Shown: positions 6,797 through 14,269 of the stretch, piece by piece
Numbering within the stretch: the stretch's first letter is position 1
Layout: every line of letters starts with the position of its first letter
NCBI GenBank assembly: GCA_035652335.1
Contig: DASRDZ010000056.1
Coordinates: 22,323-86,322 of the forward strand
Length of the DNA stretch: 64,000 nucleotides
Direction of reading: 5' to 3'
Source of the DNA: DASRDZ01 sp035652335
Lineage (GTDB): Bacteria; Chloroflexota; Dormibacteria; Aeolococcales; Aeolococcaceae
The notes under the pieces: model-generated
Told to the model about the DNA's origin: nothing
What the model saw: the letters and a program-made list of their open reading frames with translations, nothing else
The model's database searches: none
Translations under genes and position numbers: made by a program

Positions 6797-7124
6797 GCAG
6801 GACGAGCGTCACCAGGGTGACGCCCCGGAGGCCCCGGAGCGCTTGCTGGTGCCGCAGCCCGGCGACCTGGTGTGGGTGCCCAGCGAGCAAGCCGGCGTCT
6901 GCATCGTCGAGGGCACCACGTTCACCGGCGAGCTGCTGATCCGTTGGCCGGCGGGGGACGTGACGCGCAAGATCAAGGCGCACCAGGTCGAGGCCTGGCA
7001 CCGCGCGGACTGGACGCGCTCGGCCGACTCGCCGTTCGACCTCAACGCCAAGCCGAAGGACGCCCTCGAGCAGCTCGCCGAGGCGGTGGCGAAGAAGATC
7101 ACCCAGGGGCGTGGTCGTGCCTGA
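6783..7124 (+). CDS. SH3/KOW-like small viral protein (113 aa)
   Basis: ATG 6783 overlaps the previous gene. After a polar start, residues about 25-70 (QPGDLVWVPSEQAGVCIVEG..., GELLIRWPAGDVTRKI) read like a five-stranded SH3/Tudor-type barrel, followed by a helical tail. Its first codons (MSTPEQ) match those of the gene at 7352 (MSTPEP) at DNA level, indicating a duplicated start region. Function unknown. Confidence 0.55.
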   Translation: MSTPEQDERHQGDAPEAPERLLVPQPGDLVWVPSEQAGVCIVEGTTFTGELLIRWPAGDVTRKIKAHQVEAWHRADWTRSADSPFDLNAKPKDALEQLAEAVAKKITQGRGRA

Positions 7125-7365
7125 GCGCAAGGCCGAGGATCTCTTCTGGCTGGTCGGGGCGGCGATGGGTGCCGCGGCGGTCATCACGTCCATCGCCCAC
7201 CGCATCCGCGCCGACCATCGCCGCGAGCACTGGCTCTACGAAGACCGGATGTCGGGGCACGAGAGCCGGCTCTACAAGCTGGAGCGGCGCGTCGCGGCGC
7301 ATCGGAAGCAACGCCGTCACCGTGTGCTGCCCGACGCGGAGCGCCGTCACCATGTCGACGCCTGA
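7111..7365 (+). CDS. Small membrane protein with basic tail (84 aa)
   Basis: GTG 7111 (or GTG 7117) overlaps the end of the previous gene. One hydrophobic helix (about 11-28, LFWLVGAAMGAAAVITSIA) is followed by a very basic, His-rich tail. Probable internal-membrane virion component by analogy with neighbours. Confidence 0.5.
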   Translation: MVVPERKAEDLFWLVGAAMGAAAVITSIAHRIRADHRREHWLYEDRMSGHESRLYKLERRVAAHRKQRRHRVLPDAERRHHVDA

Positions 7366-7546
7366 GCCGATCCCGCTATGGCGTCGCGACGCGCGCGGAG
7401 CGCTGCTGAAACTGGTGATCGGGGTGACGCTGCTGGTGTGGGGGCTCCTGCAGTGGCTGCGCGCGCGTCGACTCCGCGCGGCGGCTTCCGCATGGACGGA
7501 CTCCGAGCCAGCGGCCGAAGCCCGGGACACAACGCCCAGCACCTGA
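7352..7546 (+). CDS. Small membrane protein (64 aa)
   Basis: ATG 7352 overlaps the preceding gene, and the 3' end overlaps the ATPase gene by 55 bp. One transmembrane helix (about 21-35, LVIGVTLLVWGLLQWL) with flanking Arg. The overlap in two frames with a conserved ATPase argues for an economical viral genome. Function unknown. Confidence 0.5.
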   Translation: MSTPEPIPLWRRDARGALLKLVIGVTLLVWGLLQWLRARRLRAAASAWTDSEPAAEARDTTPST

Positions 7547-8304
7547 TCCTCGAGGGCGGCTCGCAGATGGGCAAGACCGGGGTGGCCATCGAGCTGCTCC
7601 GCCCGCTGCGCAACCTGGTCATCGTCGACACCAAGCACGAGGGCGAGTTCGACGCGCTGGGCCCGGTGACGGAGGACCCCCTCGAGGTGCTCCGGCGGCC
7701 CGTGTGCATCTTTCACCCGCCGCGGGTGTGTCTGAAGCGGTGGAAGCGGGACTGGTCGGACCCGTGGTCGCTCCTCCTGCACTACGTGCTGACGGTGCGC
7801 GCGCGGACCGGGGTGACGCTCTACGTCGACGAGCTGCGCACCGCGATGCCGTTGGACCCGCACCCGCTGCTCGCCGACGCGGTCACCGAGGGCATGGGCA
7901 AGGGCGTGGGCGTCTGGGGCGGCACGCAGGGACCGTCGGGCGTCTTCCCGCCGATGCTCGACTTCGCGGTGTGGTGGCTGCTCTTCTGCATCCTGCCGGC
8001 ACAGCAGCGCGGTGTCATCCAGTCGTCGATCGGGGTGCAGGTCTTCGACGAGCTGGCCGACCTGGAGCGGTTCCAGTTCCTGCTCTGGCGGCAGGGGTGG
8101 AAGCACACCACCGGGCCCTGGACCCGCGACGACGTGCGCCGTGCCATCCGGGGTGGGAAGGTGCTCGAGACCGCCGCGGCGCCGGCAACGGGTAACGGTC
8201 CGGTGACGTCGCCAGAGGCTGCGTCGGGCAACATGTTCCCGAGTGGCGATGGGTCACTTCGTGCGGAACATGGTGCCCAGGAGGGGGTCGCCGAGGCCGG
8301 GTAG
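7492..8304 (+). CDS. FtsK/HerA-type viral genome packaging ATPase
   Basis: About 270 residues from ATG 7492, the size of PRD1 P9 and related A32-like packaging ATPases. Walker A is GGSQMGKT (residues 22-29), Walker B GVTLYVDE (107-114, Asp113/Glu114), followed by the family's TQ motif in WGGTQGP (145-146). There is no transmembrane or gamma domain as in cellular FtsK. It would power DNA translocation through a special vertex into an internal-membrane capsid. It lies 150 bp before the capsid gene, the hallmark pairing of DJR viruses. An upstream in-frame extension to 7378 is possible but poor. Confidence 0.85.
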   Translation: MDGLRASGRSPGHNAQHLILEGGSQMGKTGVAIELLRPLRNLVIVDTKHEGEFDALGPVTEDPLEVLRRPVCIFHPPRVCLKRWKRDWSDPWSLLLHYVLTVRARTGVTLYVDELRTAMPLDPHPLLADAVTEGMGKGVGVWGGTQGPSGVFPPMLDFAVWWLLFCILPAQQRGVIQSSIGVQVFDELADLERFQFLLWRQGWKHTTGPWTRDDVRRAIRGGKVLETAAAPATGNGPVTSPEAASGNMFPSGDGSLRAEHGAQEGVAEAG

Positions 8305-8314
8305 CGTCGCGGCC

Positions 8315-8449
8315 ATGCTTCGGATGTCGCACTGGCACACCTGGGCCGCGCTGGCGCTGGCGATCCTCCTGATCGGGTTCGTCCTTCACCAGATCGCCAA
8401 CCGGGTCCCCGCCGTCAAGCGCGTCGTCACCGCCAGCTTCGGGAGCTAG
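8315..8449 (+). CDS. Single-helix membrane mini-protein (44 aa)
   Basis: ATG 8315 lies 10 nt after the ATPase stop; an in-frame ATG at 8243 inside the ATPase is less likely. One transmembrane helix (about 9-25, WAALALAILLIGFVLH) then a basic amphipathic tail (RVPAVKRVV). Placed between ATPase and capsid gene, where internal-membrane viruses keep packaging-vertex or membrane proteins. Confidence 0.55.
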   Translation: MLRMSHWHTWAALALAILLIGFVLHQIANRVPAVKRVVTASFGS

Positions 8450-8454
8450 GTCGA

Positions 8455-9591
8455 GTGCCCGCGCAGCCGGCGAACGTCCCGCAGTACCTGCCCCTCTTCA
8501 TCCCGCCGTCGTTCCGACGCTTCACCCGGGTCGAGGGCCAGGTCGCCTACGCGGCCAACGGGCAGACCAACCCGCTGCGCATCGACCAGAGCGGCACCCT
8601 GCTCGGCCTGCTGGTGACCTTCAACGGCACCCTCACGACGGGCACCACCGCTCCGGTGCTCGCCGACTCGGCGCCGTACAGCATCGTCAAGTACGTGTCG
8701 CTCTCGGTGAGCGGCGGCGTCGGCCAGCAGTGCCAGGTGCCCGCCTACATCCTCAACATCGTCGAGCGCACGCGCGAGCAGGACTACACCGACGGGCCGT
8801 CGACGCCGGTGGCGGCGAGCACGGCCAACGCCTGGAGCTTCGACTTCCACGTGCCGGTGTGCGTCCGCGACGGCGAGATGTACGGCGGCTGGAGCGACCT
8901 GCTCGGCGCCATCTACACCGGCGACCCGGAGGTGACGGTCAACTTCTCGCTGATCTTCAACAGCGAGGCGACCATCATCACCAACCAGGGCGCGGCCAAC
9001 GCCACGCTGGCGGGCACCTTCACCGTCACCAGCAGCAAGCTGGACACGCCGCTGCCGTCGGACAACCTCGGCCTGCTCACCGCCATCAGCTGGGTGCACC
9101 GGCTGCAGGAGGAGAAGGCCAACGTCGCCATCGCCGGCGCCGGCGTGCTGGCCATAGACGGCCTGCCCGTCTCGCAGCCCAAGGTCTACCTGCGGATCTG
9201 GGACAGCATCGTCAACAACGGGGCGCACGCCAACGGCGTCGTCGCCTCGATCGACGCGCAGTTCCAGGACATGGTCGACTTCGAGCAGGGGATCCCCGAG
9301 CAGGTGTGGCTCGCGCGGCAGCGCCGGCGCTACACCACGCCGCTGCCGGCAGGGACGTACTGCCTCGACTTCGCCAGCGGCAACACCCGCAACAGCTGGC
9401 AGCCGGTCGACCGGATCTCCATCTTCCGCATCACCCCGACGATCTCCGGCGTGGCCCTCACGGCGGCGGCGATCGCCCGCTACTCGGAGCACGTGGTCCC
9501 CTCGCCGCTCGCGGCGAAGTGGATGAACAAGGCCGCGCAGAACGGCAACCTGGCCAAGTGGTTCGCCTCCGGCCAGCAGGCCGCGGCGTAG
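8455..9591 (+). CDS. Double-jelly-roll major capsid protein candidate
   Basis: GTG 8455, 378 residues, close to PRD1 P3 (about 395). The sequence is almost entirely beta-type with Gly/Asn/Thr turns, no signal peptide or helix-rich domain. From memory the second half follows P3 in order: a VPVCVRDGEMYGG segment where P3 has VPLAY..., a NFSLIFNSEATI strand, and ARQRRRYTTPLPAGTYCLDF where P3 has QTRRRIATDFPKGVYYCD. This was recalled, not computed. The neighbouring packaging ATPase and surrounding membrane mini-proteins support the call. A structure prediction should show two tandem eight-stranded jelly rolls. Confidence 0.75.
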   Translation: MPAQPANVPQYLPLFIPPSFRRFTRVEGQVAYAANGQTNPLRIDQSGTLLGLLVTFNGTLTTGTTAPVLADSAPYSIVKYVSLSVSGGVGQQCQVPAYILNIVERTREQDYTDGPSTPVAASTANAWSFDFHVPVCVRDGEMYGGWSDLLGAIYTGDPEVTVNFSLIFNSEATIITNQGAANATLAGTFTVTSSKLDTPLPSDNLGLLTAISWVHRLQEEKANVAIAGAGVLAIDGLPVSQPKVYLRIWDSIVNNGAHANGVVASIDAQFQDMVDFEQGIPEQVWLARQRRRYTTPLPAGTYCLDFASGNTRNSWQPVDRISIFRITPTISGVALTAAAIARYSEHVVPSPLAAKWMNKAAQNGNLAKWFASGQQAAA

Positions 9592-9594
9592 CCC

Positions 9595-9831
9595 ATGTCC
9601 ATCGTCGTCGGCTCGCCGCAGGCGATGAGCGCGGCGGTGCTCGGCCCCACCGACCTGCCCACGCAGCAGGTCTGGAATCCCGCGCGCTACGCCGCCGAGC
9701 AGCAGACCGCCAACTCGCAGATGGGCTTCCTGCAGGGCCCCGACGGCATGAAGACGCTGCTCGTCTTCGCCATCGTGGGCATCGGCATCGTGCTGCTCGA
9801 GCGTCACCGCCAGCGGCACCACGGAGGCTAG
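9595..9831 (+). CDS. Small membrane protein after the capsid gene (78 aa)
   Basis: ATG 9595 begins 3 nt after the capsid stop. A soluble N-terminus (about 50 residues) is followed by one transmembrane helix (MKTLLVFAIVGIGIVLL) and a basic His/Arg tail. Probable virion membrane protein; no family recognised. Confidence 0.55.
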   Translation: MSIVVGSPQAMSAAVLGPTDLPTQQVWNPARYAAEQQTANSQMGFLQGPDGMKTLLVFAIVGIGIVLLERHRQRHHGG

Positions 9832-9834
9832 GCC

Positions 9835-9975
9835 GTGGGCGGCATCAAGGGCCTGCTCATCTTCATCGTGCTGGTGCTCGCGCTGGTGGCCTTCATCAAC
9901 CGCGGGCAGCTGTCGATCGGCACCACTCCCACCGGCGCGAACCTGCAGGTCGGCTACTACGGCCTGGTGAAGTAG
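9835..9975 (+). CDS. Membrane mini-protein (46 aa)
   Basis: GTG 9835, with GGAGG about 13 nt upstream. An N-terminal transmembrane helix (LLIFIVLVLALVAFI) precedes a short polar segment rich in Gly and Thr. It falls in a series of such proteins in the structural block. Confidence 0.5.
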   Translation: MGGIKGLLIFIVLVLALVAFINRGQLSIGTTPTGANLQVGYYGLVK

Positions 9976-9987
9976 GAGCGCCGCGCA

Positions 9988-10068
9988 GTGCTGAAGCTGG
10001 TGCTCGCGATCATCATCATCGGCGCGGTCCTGATCCTCTTCAAGCGCGTCTTCCCCAAGGCGGCGTAG
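9988..10068 (+). CDS. Membrane mini-protein (26 aa)
   Basis: GTG 9988, with GGAG in the preceding 15 nt. Twenty-six residues, nearly all one hydrophobic helix (LVLAIIIIGAVLILF) ending in KRVFPKAA. Its TAG overlaps the next GTG. Confidence 0.5.
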   Translation: MLKLVLAIIIIGAVLILFKRVFPKAA

Positions 10069-10535
10069 TGGCCACCGACCCGAGCCTCGAAGAGCTCGAG
10101 CGGCTCTACGAGGCGGACGACCGCCGCACGTCGGCGCCGGCGACCAGGTCGACGTCGACGCCGGCGCGCAGCTCGTCGACCACCAGGTCGTCGACGTCGC
10201 CGCCGCGGCGCTCCAGCTCGTCGGCCGCGCAGCTGCTCGACAACCCCGGAGCACTCACCACGGGCAGCGGCTCCTCCCTGCAGGTCACCGGCATCGGCAA
10301 GGTGGCGCTGAGCTTCATCGTGCTGATGGTCGCGCTCGACGTCTTCGCGCGCAGCACCGGCCAGACCTTCACGTTGGACCTGCTGCACCCCACGCAGCTC
10401 TTCGGCGGCAGCGACCAGTCGGCGCAGCTGCCCAGCCTCACCTTCCCTGACCTGGTGAAGAACGGGACGTGGGCCACCCCGCCACCGCCCACGGCGACGT
10501 CGCCCGGTGGCGGCGGCCATAGCAACCAGAGCTGA
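10068..10535 (+). CDS. Structural-block membrane protein (155 aa)
   Basis: GTG 10068 overlaps the previous stop. An acidic N-terminus, a Ser/Thr/Arg/Pro-rich stretch (about residues 22-55), a hydrophobic helix (about 78-93, VALSFIVLMVALDVFA) and a Pro/Gly-rich tail. The Ser-rich stretch is suspicious: between about 10138 and 10230 the +1 frame reads as a more protein-like acidic segment (GDQVDVDAGAQLVDHQ), so two compensating shifts or sequence errors are possible. Function unknown. Confidence 0.45.
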   Translation: MATDPSLEELERLYEADDRRTSAPATRSTSTPARSSSTTRSSTSPPRRSSSSAAQLLDNPGALTTGSGSSLQVTGIGKVALSFIVLMVALDVFARSTGQTFTLDLLHPTQLFGGSDQSAQLPSLTFPDLVKNGTWATPPPPTATSPGGGGHSNQS

Positions 10536-11128
10536 TGCCCGACGCTCCCGCTCCCACCAAGCACATCTCGATGGACGCCATGCTCGTCGCCGGCGCCAGC
10601 CTGCTCGGCGTCTTCCTGCTCATGCGCAGCAACTCGGCGAACGCCGCCGCGGCGGGACTGCAGCCGACGTCGGCGGCTCCCGTCGACGCCTCGGCGCTCG
10701 AGCAGGGGATCCTCAGCGATCCGGCCTTCTGGGCGACCCTCAGCCAGCAGCAGGCCTTCATGTCGCCTCCGCCGGCGGCGCCGTCGCCGGCGCCGACCGA
10801 CTCGACGTCGCAACCGGCCTCGTCGATGCCCATGCCGCAGCCGAAGCCGGCGGCGCCGGACCCGACGTCGCTGCCGCACATCAACGCCGACCTGTTCCCG
10901 CACGCGCTGCCGGCGTCGGCAGGCCTGGCGGTGATCGGGGCCATCACTGGAGCGGGTGGTCAGTACAGCGGGCTCAACGTCGCCGGCGGCGTGCCGGTGT
11001 ACGCCGAGACCGGCGGCCAGTGGGTCCAGGGTTTCAACGCCAAGGGGCTCCCGGTGGGGACGCCGATCGCGACGCTGTCGAGCTTCCACCAGTACGAAGT
11101 GCCCGGCCAGGTGACGGAGAACATCTGA
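10535..11128 (+). CDS. Pro-rich membrane-anchored protein (197 aa)
   Basis: ATG 10535 overlaps the previous stop. One N-terminal transmembrane helix (about 14-30, MLVAGASLLGVFLLMR), a Pro/Ala/Gln linker, then a beta-type C-terminal domain with Tyr/Gly (GQYSGLNVAGGVPVYAETGG) ending in a VTENI tail. Likely virion protein spanning membrane and capsid shell; inference from neighbours. Confidence 0.5.
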   Translation: MPDAPAPTKHISMDAMLVAGASLLGVFLLMRSNSANAAAAGLQPTSAAPVDASALEQGILSDPAFWATLSQQQAFMSPPPAAPSPAPTDSTSQPASSMPMPQPKPAAPDPTSLPHINADLFPHALPASAGLAVIGAITGAGGQYSGLNVAGGVPVYAETGGQWVQGFNAKGLPVGTPIATLSSFHQYEVPGQVTENI

Positions 11129-11545
11129 ATGAAGACCGCGCTGGCCAACCTCTCGCGTGGCCACATCGTTGTCGCCGCGGCGATCGCCGTCGCCTGCATC
11201 GGCTGCGACGTCGGCCTGGCGCTGAGCGGGCACGCCAACTCCACGGTGCTCGCCGTCGTCAACGGCTCCGGCGCGATGCTGCTCGGGCAGCTGCTCAACC
11301 TGGGCACCTCACAGTCGACCGCCGGCGCCGCCCAGCGCGCCGCCGCGGCCGTCGAGGACGTCGCCCACCAGGTCTTCAACGGCGGCCTCACGGCGGCCGT
11401 CGACGCGGCCCTCAACACGCCCACCGACCTGGCCGGCCGCGTCCGCCTCGTCGACGAAGAGGCCCTGGACACCGCGGTCCGCCGGAGCCTCAACAACATC
11501 CAGGAGGCCGCGGTGAAGGAGGCGCAGAAGAATGCCGCGTCGTAA
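11129..11545 (+). CDS. Small membrane protein with helical tail (138 aa)
   Basis: ATG 11129 abuts the previous stop. Two hydrophobic segments near the N-terminus (about 12-32 and 41-58) are followed by a long Ala-rich amphipathic helix. The end overlaps the Arg-rich peptide gene by 14 bp. Function unknown. Confidence 0.5.
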   Translation: MKTALANLSRGHIVVAAAIAVACIGCDVGLALSGHANSTVLAVVNGSGAMLLGQLLNLGTSQSTAGAAQRAAAAVEDVAHQVFNGGLTAAVDAALNTPTDLAGRVRLVDEEALDTAVRRSLNNIQEAAVKEAQKNAAS

Positions 11546-11612
11546 CCCCCGCACCGGCCGCTTCGAGAAGAGCGGCCACCACAAGCGGCATCACCGCCGC
11601 CGGAGAAAGTGA
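11532..11612 (+). CDS. Arg/His/Lys-rich 26-aa peptide, protamine-like
   Basis: ATG 11532 lies within the end of the upstream gene; TGA is at 11610-11612. Sixteen of 26 residues are Arg, Lys or His, ending in HHKRHHRRRRK. Its composition resembles DNA-condensing core peptides such as adenovirus mu. Its position in the structural block of a tailless virus suggests a genome-condensing virion peptide. A chance ORF is possible because it is so short, but the tight spacing (next ATG one base after its stop) supports it. Confidence 0.5.
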   Translation: MPRRNPRTGRFEKSGHHKRHHRRRRK

Positions 11613-11613
11613 C

Positions 11614-12045
11614 ATGCCCGACCAGTTCTACCTCGACCTGCCCGGCGGCCAGGTCGTCGGCGACCCGGCCCCCGAGGGGGGCGTCAGCCTGTACTACAGC
11701 GGCCGCGGCGGCTTCCGCCTCGACGCCGAGCAGGCTGGCCAGCTGGCCGACTGGGTGCACGGCGTCCGCGTGCCCAAGCCGGCCGTGCCCGACGCGCCCG
11801 CACCCGACGCGTCCGGCGAGCCCGCTCCCCTGGCCCCTGCAGCGGCGACGCCGGCGGTGATCCAGGGCGGCCTGGCGGCTCCGGAGGCCCAGCCCCCGGC
11901 CGCGGCGTCGGAAGAGCCGCCCGCGGCGCCCCAGGGCGCCCAGGACGCCCCCGAGGCCCTGGTGACGGTGCAACTGACGCCCAACCAGCTCGTCCGGCTC
12001 CGGGGCCTGCTCGACCCCGTGAGCGAGATCCGGCCGGAGGCCTGA
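11614..12045 (+). CDS. Pro/Ala-rich structural-block protein (143 aa)
   Basis: ATG 11614 follows the peptide gene by 1 nt, with GGAGAAAG just upstream. An N-terminal beta-type segment (QFYLDLPGGQVVGDP...LYYSGRGGFRLDAEQ) precedes a Pro/Ala-rich linker and a short C-terminal domain (TVQLTPNQLVRLRGLLD). No family recognised. Confidence 0.5.
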   Translation: MPDQFYLDLPGGQVVGDPAPEGGVSLYYSGRGGFRLDAEQAGQLADWVHGVRVPKPAVPDAPAPDASGEPAPLAPAAATPAVIQGGLAAPEAQPPAAASEEPPAAPQGAQDAPEALVTVQLTPNQLVRLRGLLDPVSEIRPEA

Positions 12046-12046
12046 G

Positions 12047-12469
12047 GTGGCACCGTTCGGCGGCGTGGGCGCCTCCCTCGACGAGGGGGGCGCTCAGGGC
12101 CGCCTCTACGGCCCCCCGCTGGGAGCGCCGCCGACGGACGACCAGGACGCCTACGTCCGGCCAGCCCGGCGCCTGCAGCCGCGCGCCGTCGCCGTGCTGG
12201 CCGGCAGCCCGGCCCAGCCGGTGCAGCTCGCCGAGCTGAACACCGACCGCCGCAGCCTGACCGTCTCGAACGCGCTCGGCACGGCGACGGTGTGGATCGG
12301 CGATTCGCCCAACCTGCAGCCAGGCCCCGCCGCCGCCGCCAACAGCTTCCCCGTCGCCCCCGGGGCGACCGTGACCTGGGAGCCCCGCGAGTACGTGGGG
12401 CCCGTCTACGCCGTCCTCGCGCCCGGCGCAGCCGCTCAGGTCGTCTACGTCGCGGAGCTGGCCGGCTAA
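12047..12469 (+). CDS. Beta-rich structural protein, vertex candidate (140 aa)
   Basis: GTG 12047 sits 1 nt after the preceding TGA. After a Gly/Pro-rich N-terminus the protein is all beta with short strands (PRAVAVLAG, RSLTVSNALGTATVWIG, TVTWEPREYVGPVYAVLA), consistent with a single jelly roll or similar sandwich. Penton or minor capsid role inferred from position between capsid and spike genes. Confidence 0.45.
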   Translation: MAPFGGVGASLDEGGAQGRLYGPPLGAPPTDDQDAYVRPARRLQPRAVAVLAGSPAQPVQLAELNTDRRSLTVSNALGTATVWIGDSPNLQPGPAAAANSFPVAPGATVTWEPREYVGPVYAVLAPGAAAQVVYVAELAG

Positions 12470-12470
12470 G

Positions 12471-12875
12471 GTGGACGCGTCGGCGCCGTCGCGGCCGCGC
12501 ATCGCCAACGGCTACAAGCAGTCACACGGCGCGGCGATCGCCGGCTCGGGGACCATCGACGTCCTCAACCCCGTCGGCGCCGGCGGCGTGTACCTGAAGA
12601 AGCTGGTGATCATCGGGCCTGCCGGCGCGGCCGGATCGCAGCTGCTCCTCGAGTACGTGCAGCAGGTCCCCCACGGCCCGCTGCTCGAGTTTCCCATCCT
12701 CGGGCTCGACGCCTCGCAGGCGCTCAACGTCGTCACCGACCTCGACGAGCTCTTCGTGCCGCCCGGGTCGAGCGCACCGGTCGACATCCGCTTCTTCAAC
12801 CCGGGCGGTGCGGCCACGGGTGCGCTGACGCTCTTCCTGTCGTGGTTCGACCCGCTCGCGCAGCCGGAGGCCTGA
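12471..12875 (+). CDS. Beta-sandwich structural protein, penton candidate (134 aa)
   Basis: GTG 12471, 1 nt after the previous stop. A predicted beta sandwich (GTIDVLNPVGAGGVYLKKLV, SQLLLEYVQQ, PVDIRFFNPGG, LTLFLSWFDP). Size and composition suit a single-jelly-roll penton protein of a DJR virus, but no sequence family was recognised. Confidence 0.45.
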   Translation: MDASAPSRPRIANGYKQSHGAAIAGSGTIDVLNPVGAGGVYLKKLVIIGPAGAAGSQLLLEYVQQVPHGPLLEFPILGLDASQALNVVTDLDELFVPPGSSAPVDIRFFNPGGAATGALTLFLSWFDPLAQPEA

Positions 12876-12876
12876 G

Positions 12877-14007
12877 ATGCGCGTCAGCAACGGCCTGCTG
12901 GTTCTCCCACTCTCGCTGGGTGGCGGCGACAACCTGCAGCAGTTCGTGCCGACCACCGCGCAGGTGATGCTCGCGTCGATCGGCACCGCGGCGGCGCCCG
13001 ACACGACGACCAACCCCACCGTCAAGGTCAACCGCACCATCAGCCTGCTGGTGGGCCAGGTGACCGGCGACGGCGCCGAGCAGGCCGCGGCGTTCTCCGC
13101 GCTGGCATCGGGCACCGCGACCAACCAGGTGCAGCCGGTGGGCGTGCGCGGCGGCGCCGACAACGCAGGGTCGAGCGATGCGACCGGCGTCTACGGCGAG
13201 GGACGCAGCACCGGCACCGGGAAGGGGATCGGCGGCTTCTTCAACGGCCAGGCACTGTCGCCGACGTGCCAGCCGAGCAACGGCGCCCAGGTGAACGTGA
13301 AGAACAACACCGGCGCAGACTGGAACGTCAACGCCGCAGGCTTCAGCGGCGGCGGCATCTGGCTCACCACCAACGGCAGCAACCTCGGCGGCGCCGCCAT
13401 CGAGATCGGCAACGGCTTCGGCCAGCAGTTCGACGTCGGCCTGCACGCCAACAGCACCATCTCCGGCGGCTTCACCGGCGGGGTCAAGAGCGCCTTCGTT
13501 CGCGACGACAGCACCGCGGCGACGTCGATCCTCATCAACGGCACGCACGCCGCCGCGGCGATCGCCGTGGCCGCCGGCGCGGGGCCAACCCTGCTCGGTG
13601 GCACCGCGGCGCAGCAGTCCAACTCGCTGCTCGAGGTGCAGGCGCCCAACGCCAACCGTCCCTTCCTCGCCTGGTTCGGCAGCACTGCCTTCACCAACGC
13701 CTACCAGGTCGGCATCGGCAACCCGTCCGGGACCGGGAGCCTCTTCGTGAGCGGCGGCAGTGGGCAGGTCTTGACGGGATCCGCCGCCGGCGACGTCGGC
13801 CTCACCACCCGCACCGCGGGAAAGCGCGTCCTGCTCGGCGGCTCGGGGATCGTCGTCAGCGTCACGCAGGGCAACGCGCTCGGCTTCTTCGGCGCCGCCG
13901 AACAGACCAAGCAGACCGTCACCGGCTCGAAGGGCGGCAACGCCGCGCTCGCCTCACTGATGACCGCGCTCGCGGCCTACGGCATCGTCACCGACACCAC
14001 GACGTAG
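12877..14007 (+). CDS. Spike / receptor-binding fibre-like protein
   Basis: ATG 12877, 376 residues. Gly/Asn/Thr-rich repeats with short strands suggest a trimeric beta-structured fibre. The C-terminus (about GFFGAAEQTKQTVTGSKGG then NAALASLMTALAAYGIVTD) closely follows a motif shared by many phage tail-fibre and head-fibre ends (K-x-T-V-T-G-S-x-G-G-N-A-A-L). Likely mounted at capsid vertices for host recognition. There is no tail gene nearby, which supports a vertex spike rather than a tail fibre. Confidence 0.65.
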   Translation: MRVSNGLLVLPLSLGGGDNLQQFVPTTAQVMLASIGTAAAPDTTTNPTVKVNRTISLLVGQVTGDGAEQAAAFSALASGTATNQVQPVGVRGGADNAGSSDATGVYGEGRSTGTGKGIGGFFNGQALSPTCQPSNGAQVNVKNNTGADWNVNAAGFSGGGIWLTTNGSNLGGAAIEIGNGFGQQFDVGLHANSTISGGFTGGVKSAFVRDDSTAATSILINGTHAAAAIAVAAGAGPTLLGGTAAQQSNSLLEVQAPNANRPFLAWFGSTAFTNAYQVGIGNPSGTGSLFVSGGSGQVLTGSAAGDVGLTTRTAGKRVLLGGSGIVVSVTQGNALGFFGAAEQTKQTVTGSKGGNAALASLMTALAAYGIVTDTTT

Positions 14008-14017
14008 AGGGGTCACG

Positions 14018-14269
14018 ATGGACACCATCACCAAGCAACAGAAGGTCCTCCGCAGCCGCATCGCGCAGCTCGCCGACCAGCTCTTCGGCTTCGAGCTCGA
14101 CGTCGCCACCGCGCGGGCGCAGCTGGAGGCCCTCGACGAGCTGCCCGACGGCGTCGAGGCCAAGGAGGACGAGCGCAGCGCCTACGAGGAGAACCTGCGC
14201 GTCGCGCAGATCAACGTCGCCGGCGCGACGCGGGTCAAGGCCTCCCTCGAGGAGATGCTCAAGCCGTGA
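14018..14269 (+). CDS. Coiled-coil protein (83 aa)
   Basis: ATG 14018 with GAGGGG upstream. Essentially one long helix pair with heptads (SRIAQLADQLFGFELDVATA, then an acidic hinge, then RVKASLEEML). Its stop overlaps the GTG of the next gene. Possibly a spike partner or lysis accessory factor; function unknown. Confidence 0.5.
   Translation: MDTITKQQKVLRSRIAQLADQLFGFELDVATARAQLEALDELPDGVEAKEDERSAYEENLRVAQINVAGATRVKASLEEMLKP

Larger units (their letters stand above)
6421..7351. repeat. Cluster of GGTGAC/GTCACC hexamers
   Basis: The hexamer occurs 12 times in about 930 bp: GGTGAC at 6421, 6445, 6476, 6719, 6749, 6763 and 6816, and GTCACC at 6684, 6741, 6808, 7316 and 7346. Two form 14-bp dyads, GTCACCATGGTGAC (6741-6754) and GTCACCAGGGTGAC (6808-6821). 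Several abut start codons. Could be a regulatory repeat or a by-product of duplicated gene starts. Confidence 0.4.

Noticed and set aside
8446..10254. A 602-codon open frame on the minus strand across the capsid gene
   Set aside because: Composition is Arg/Gly/Ala/His-rich nonsense and it opposes the capsid candidate and its coupled neighbours.
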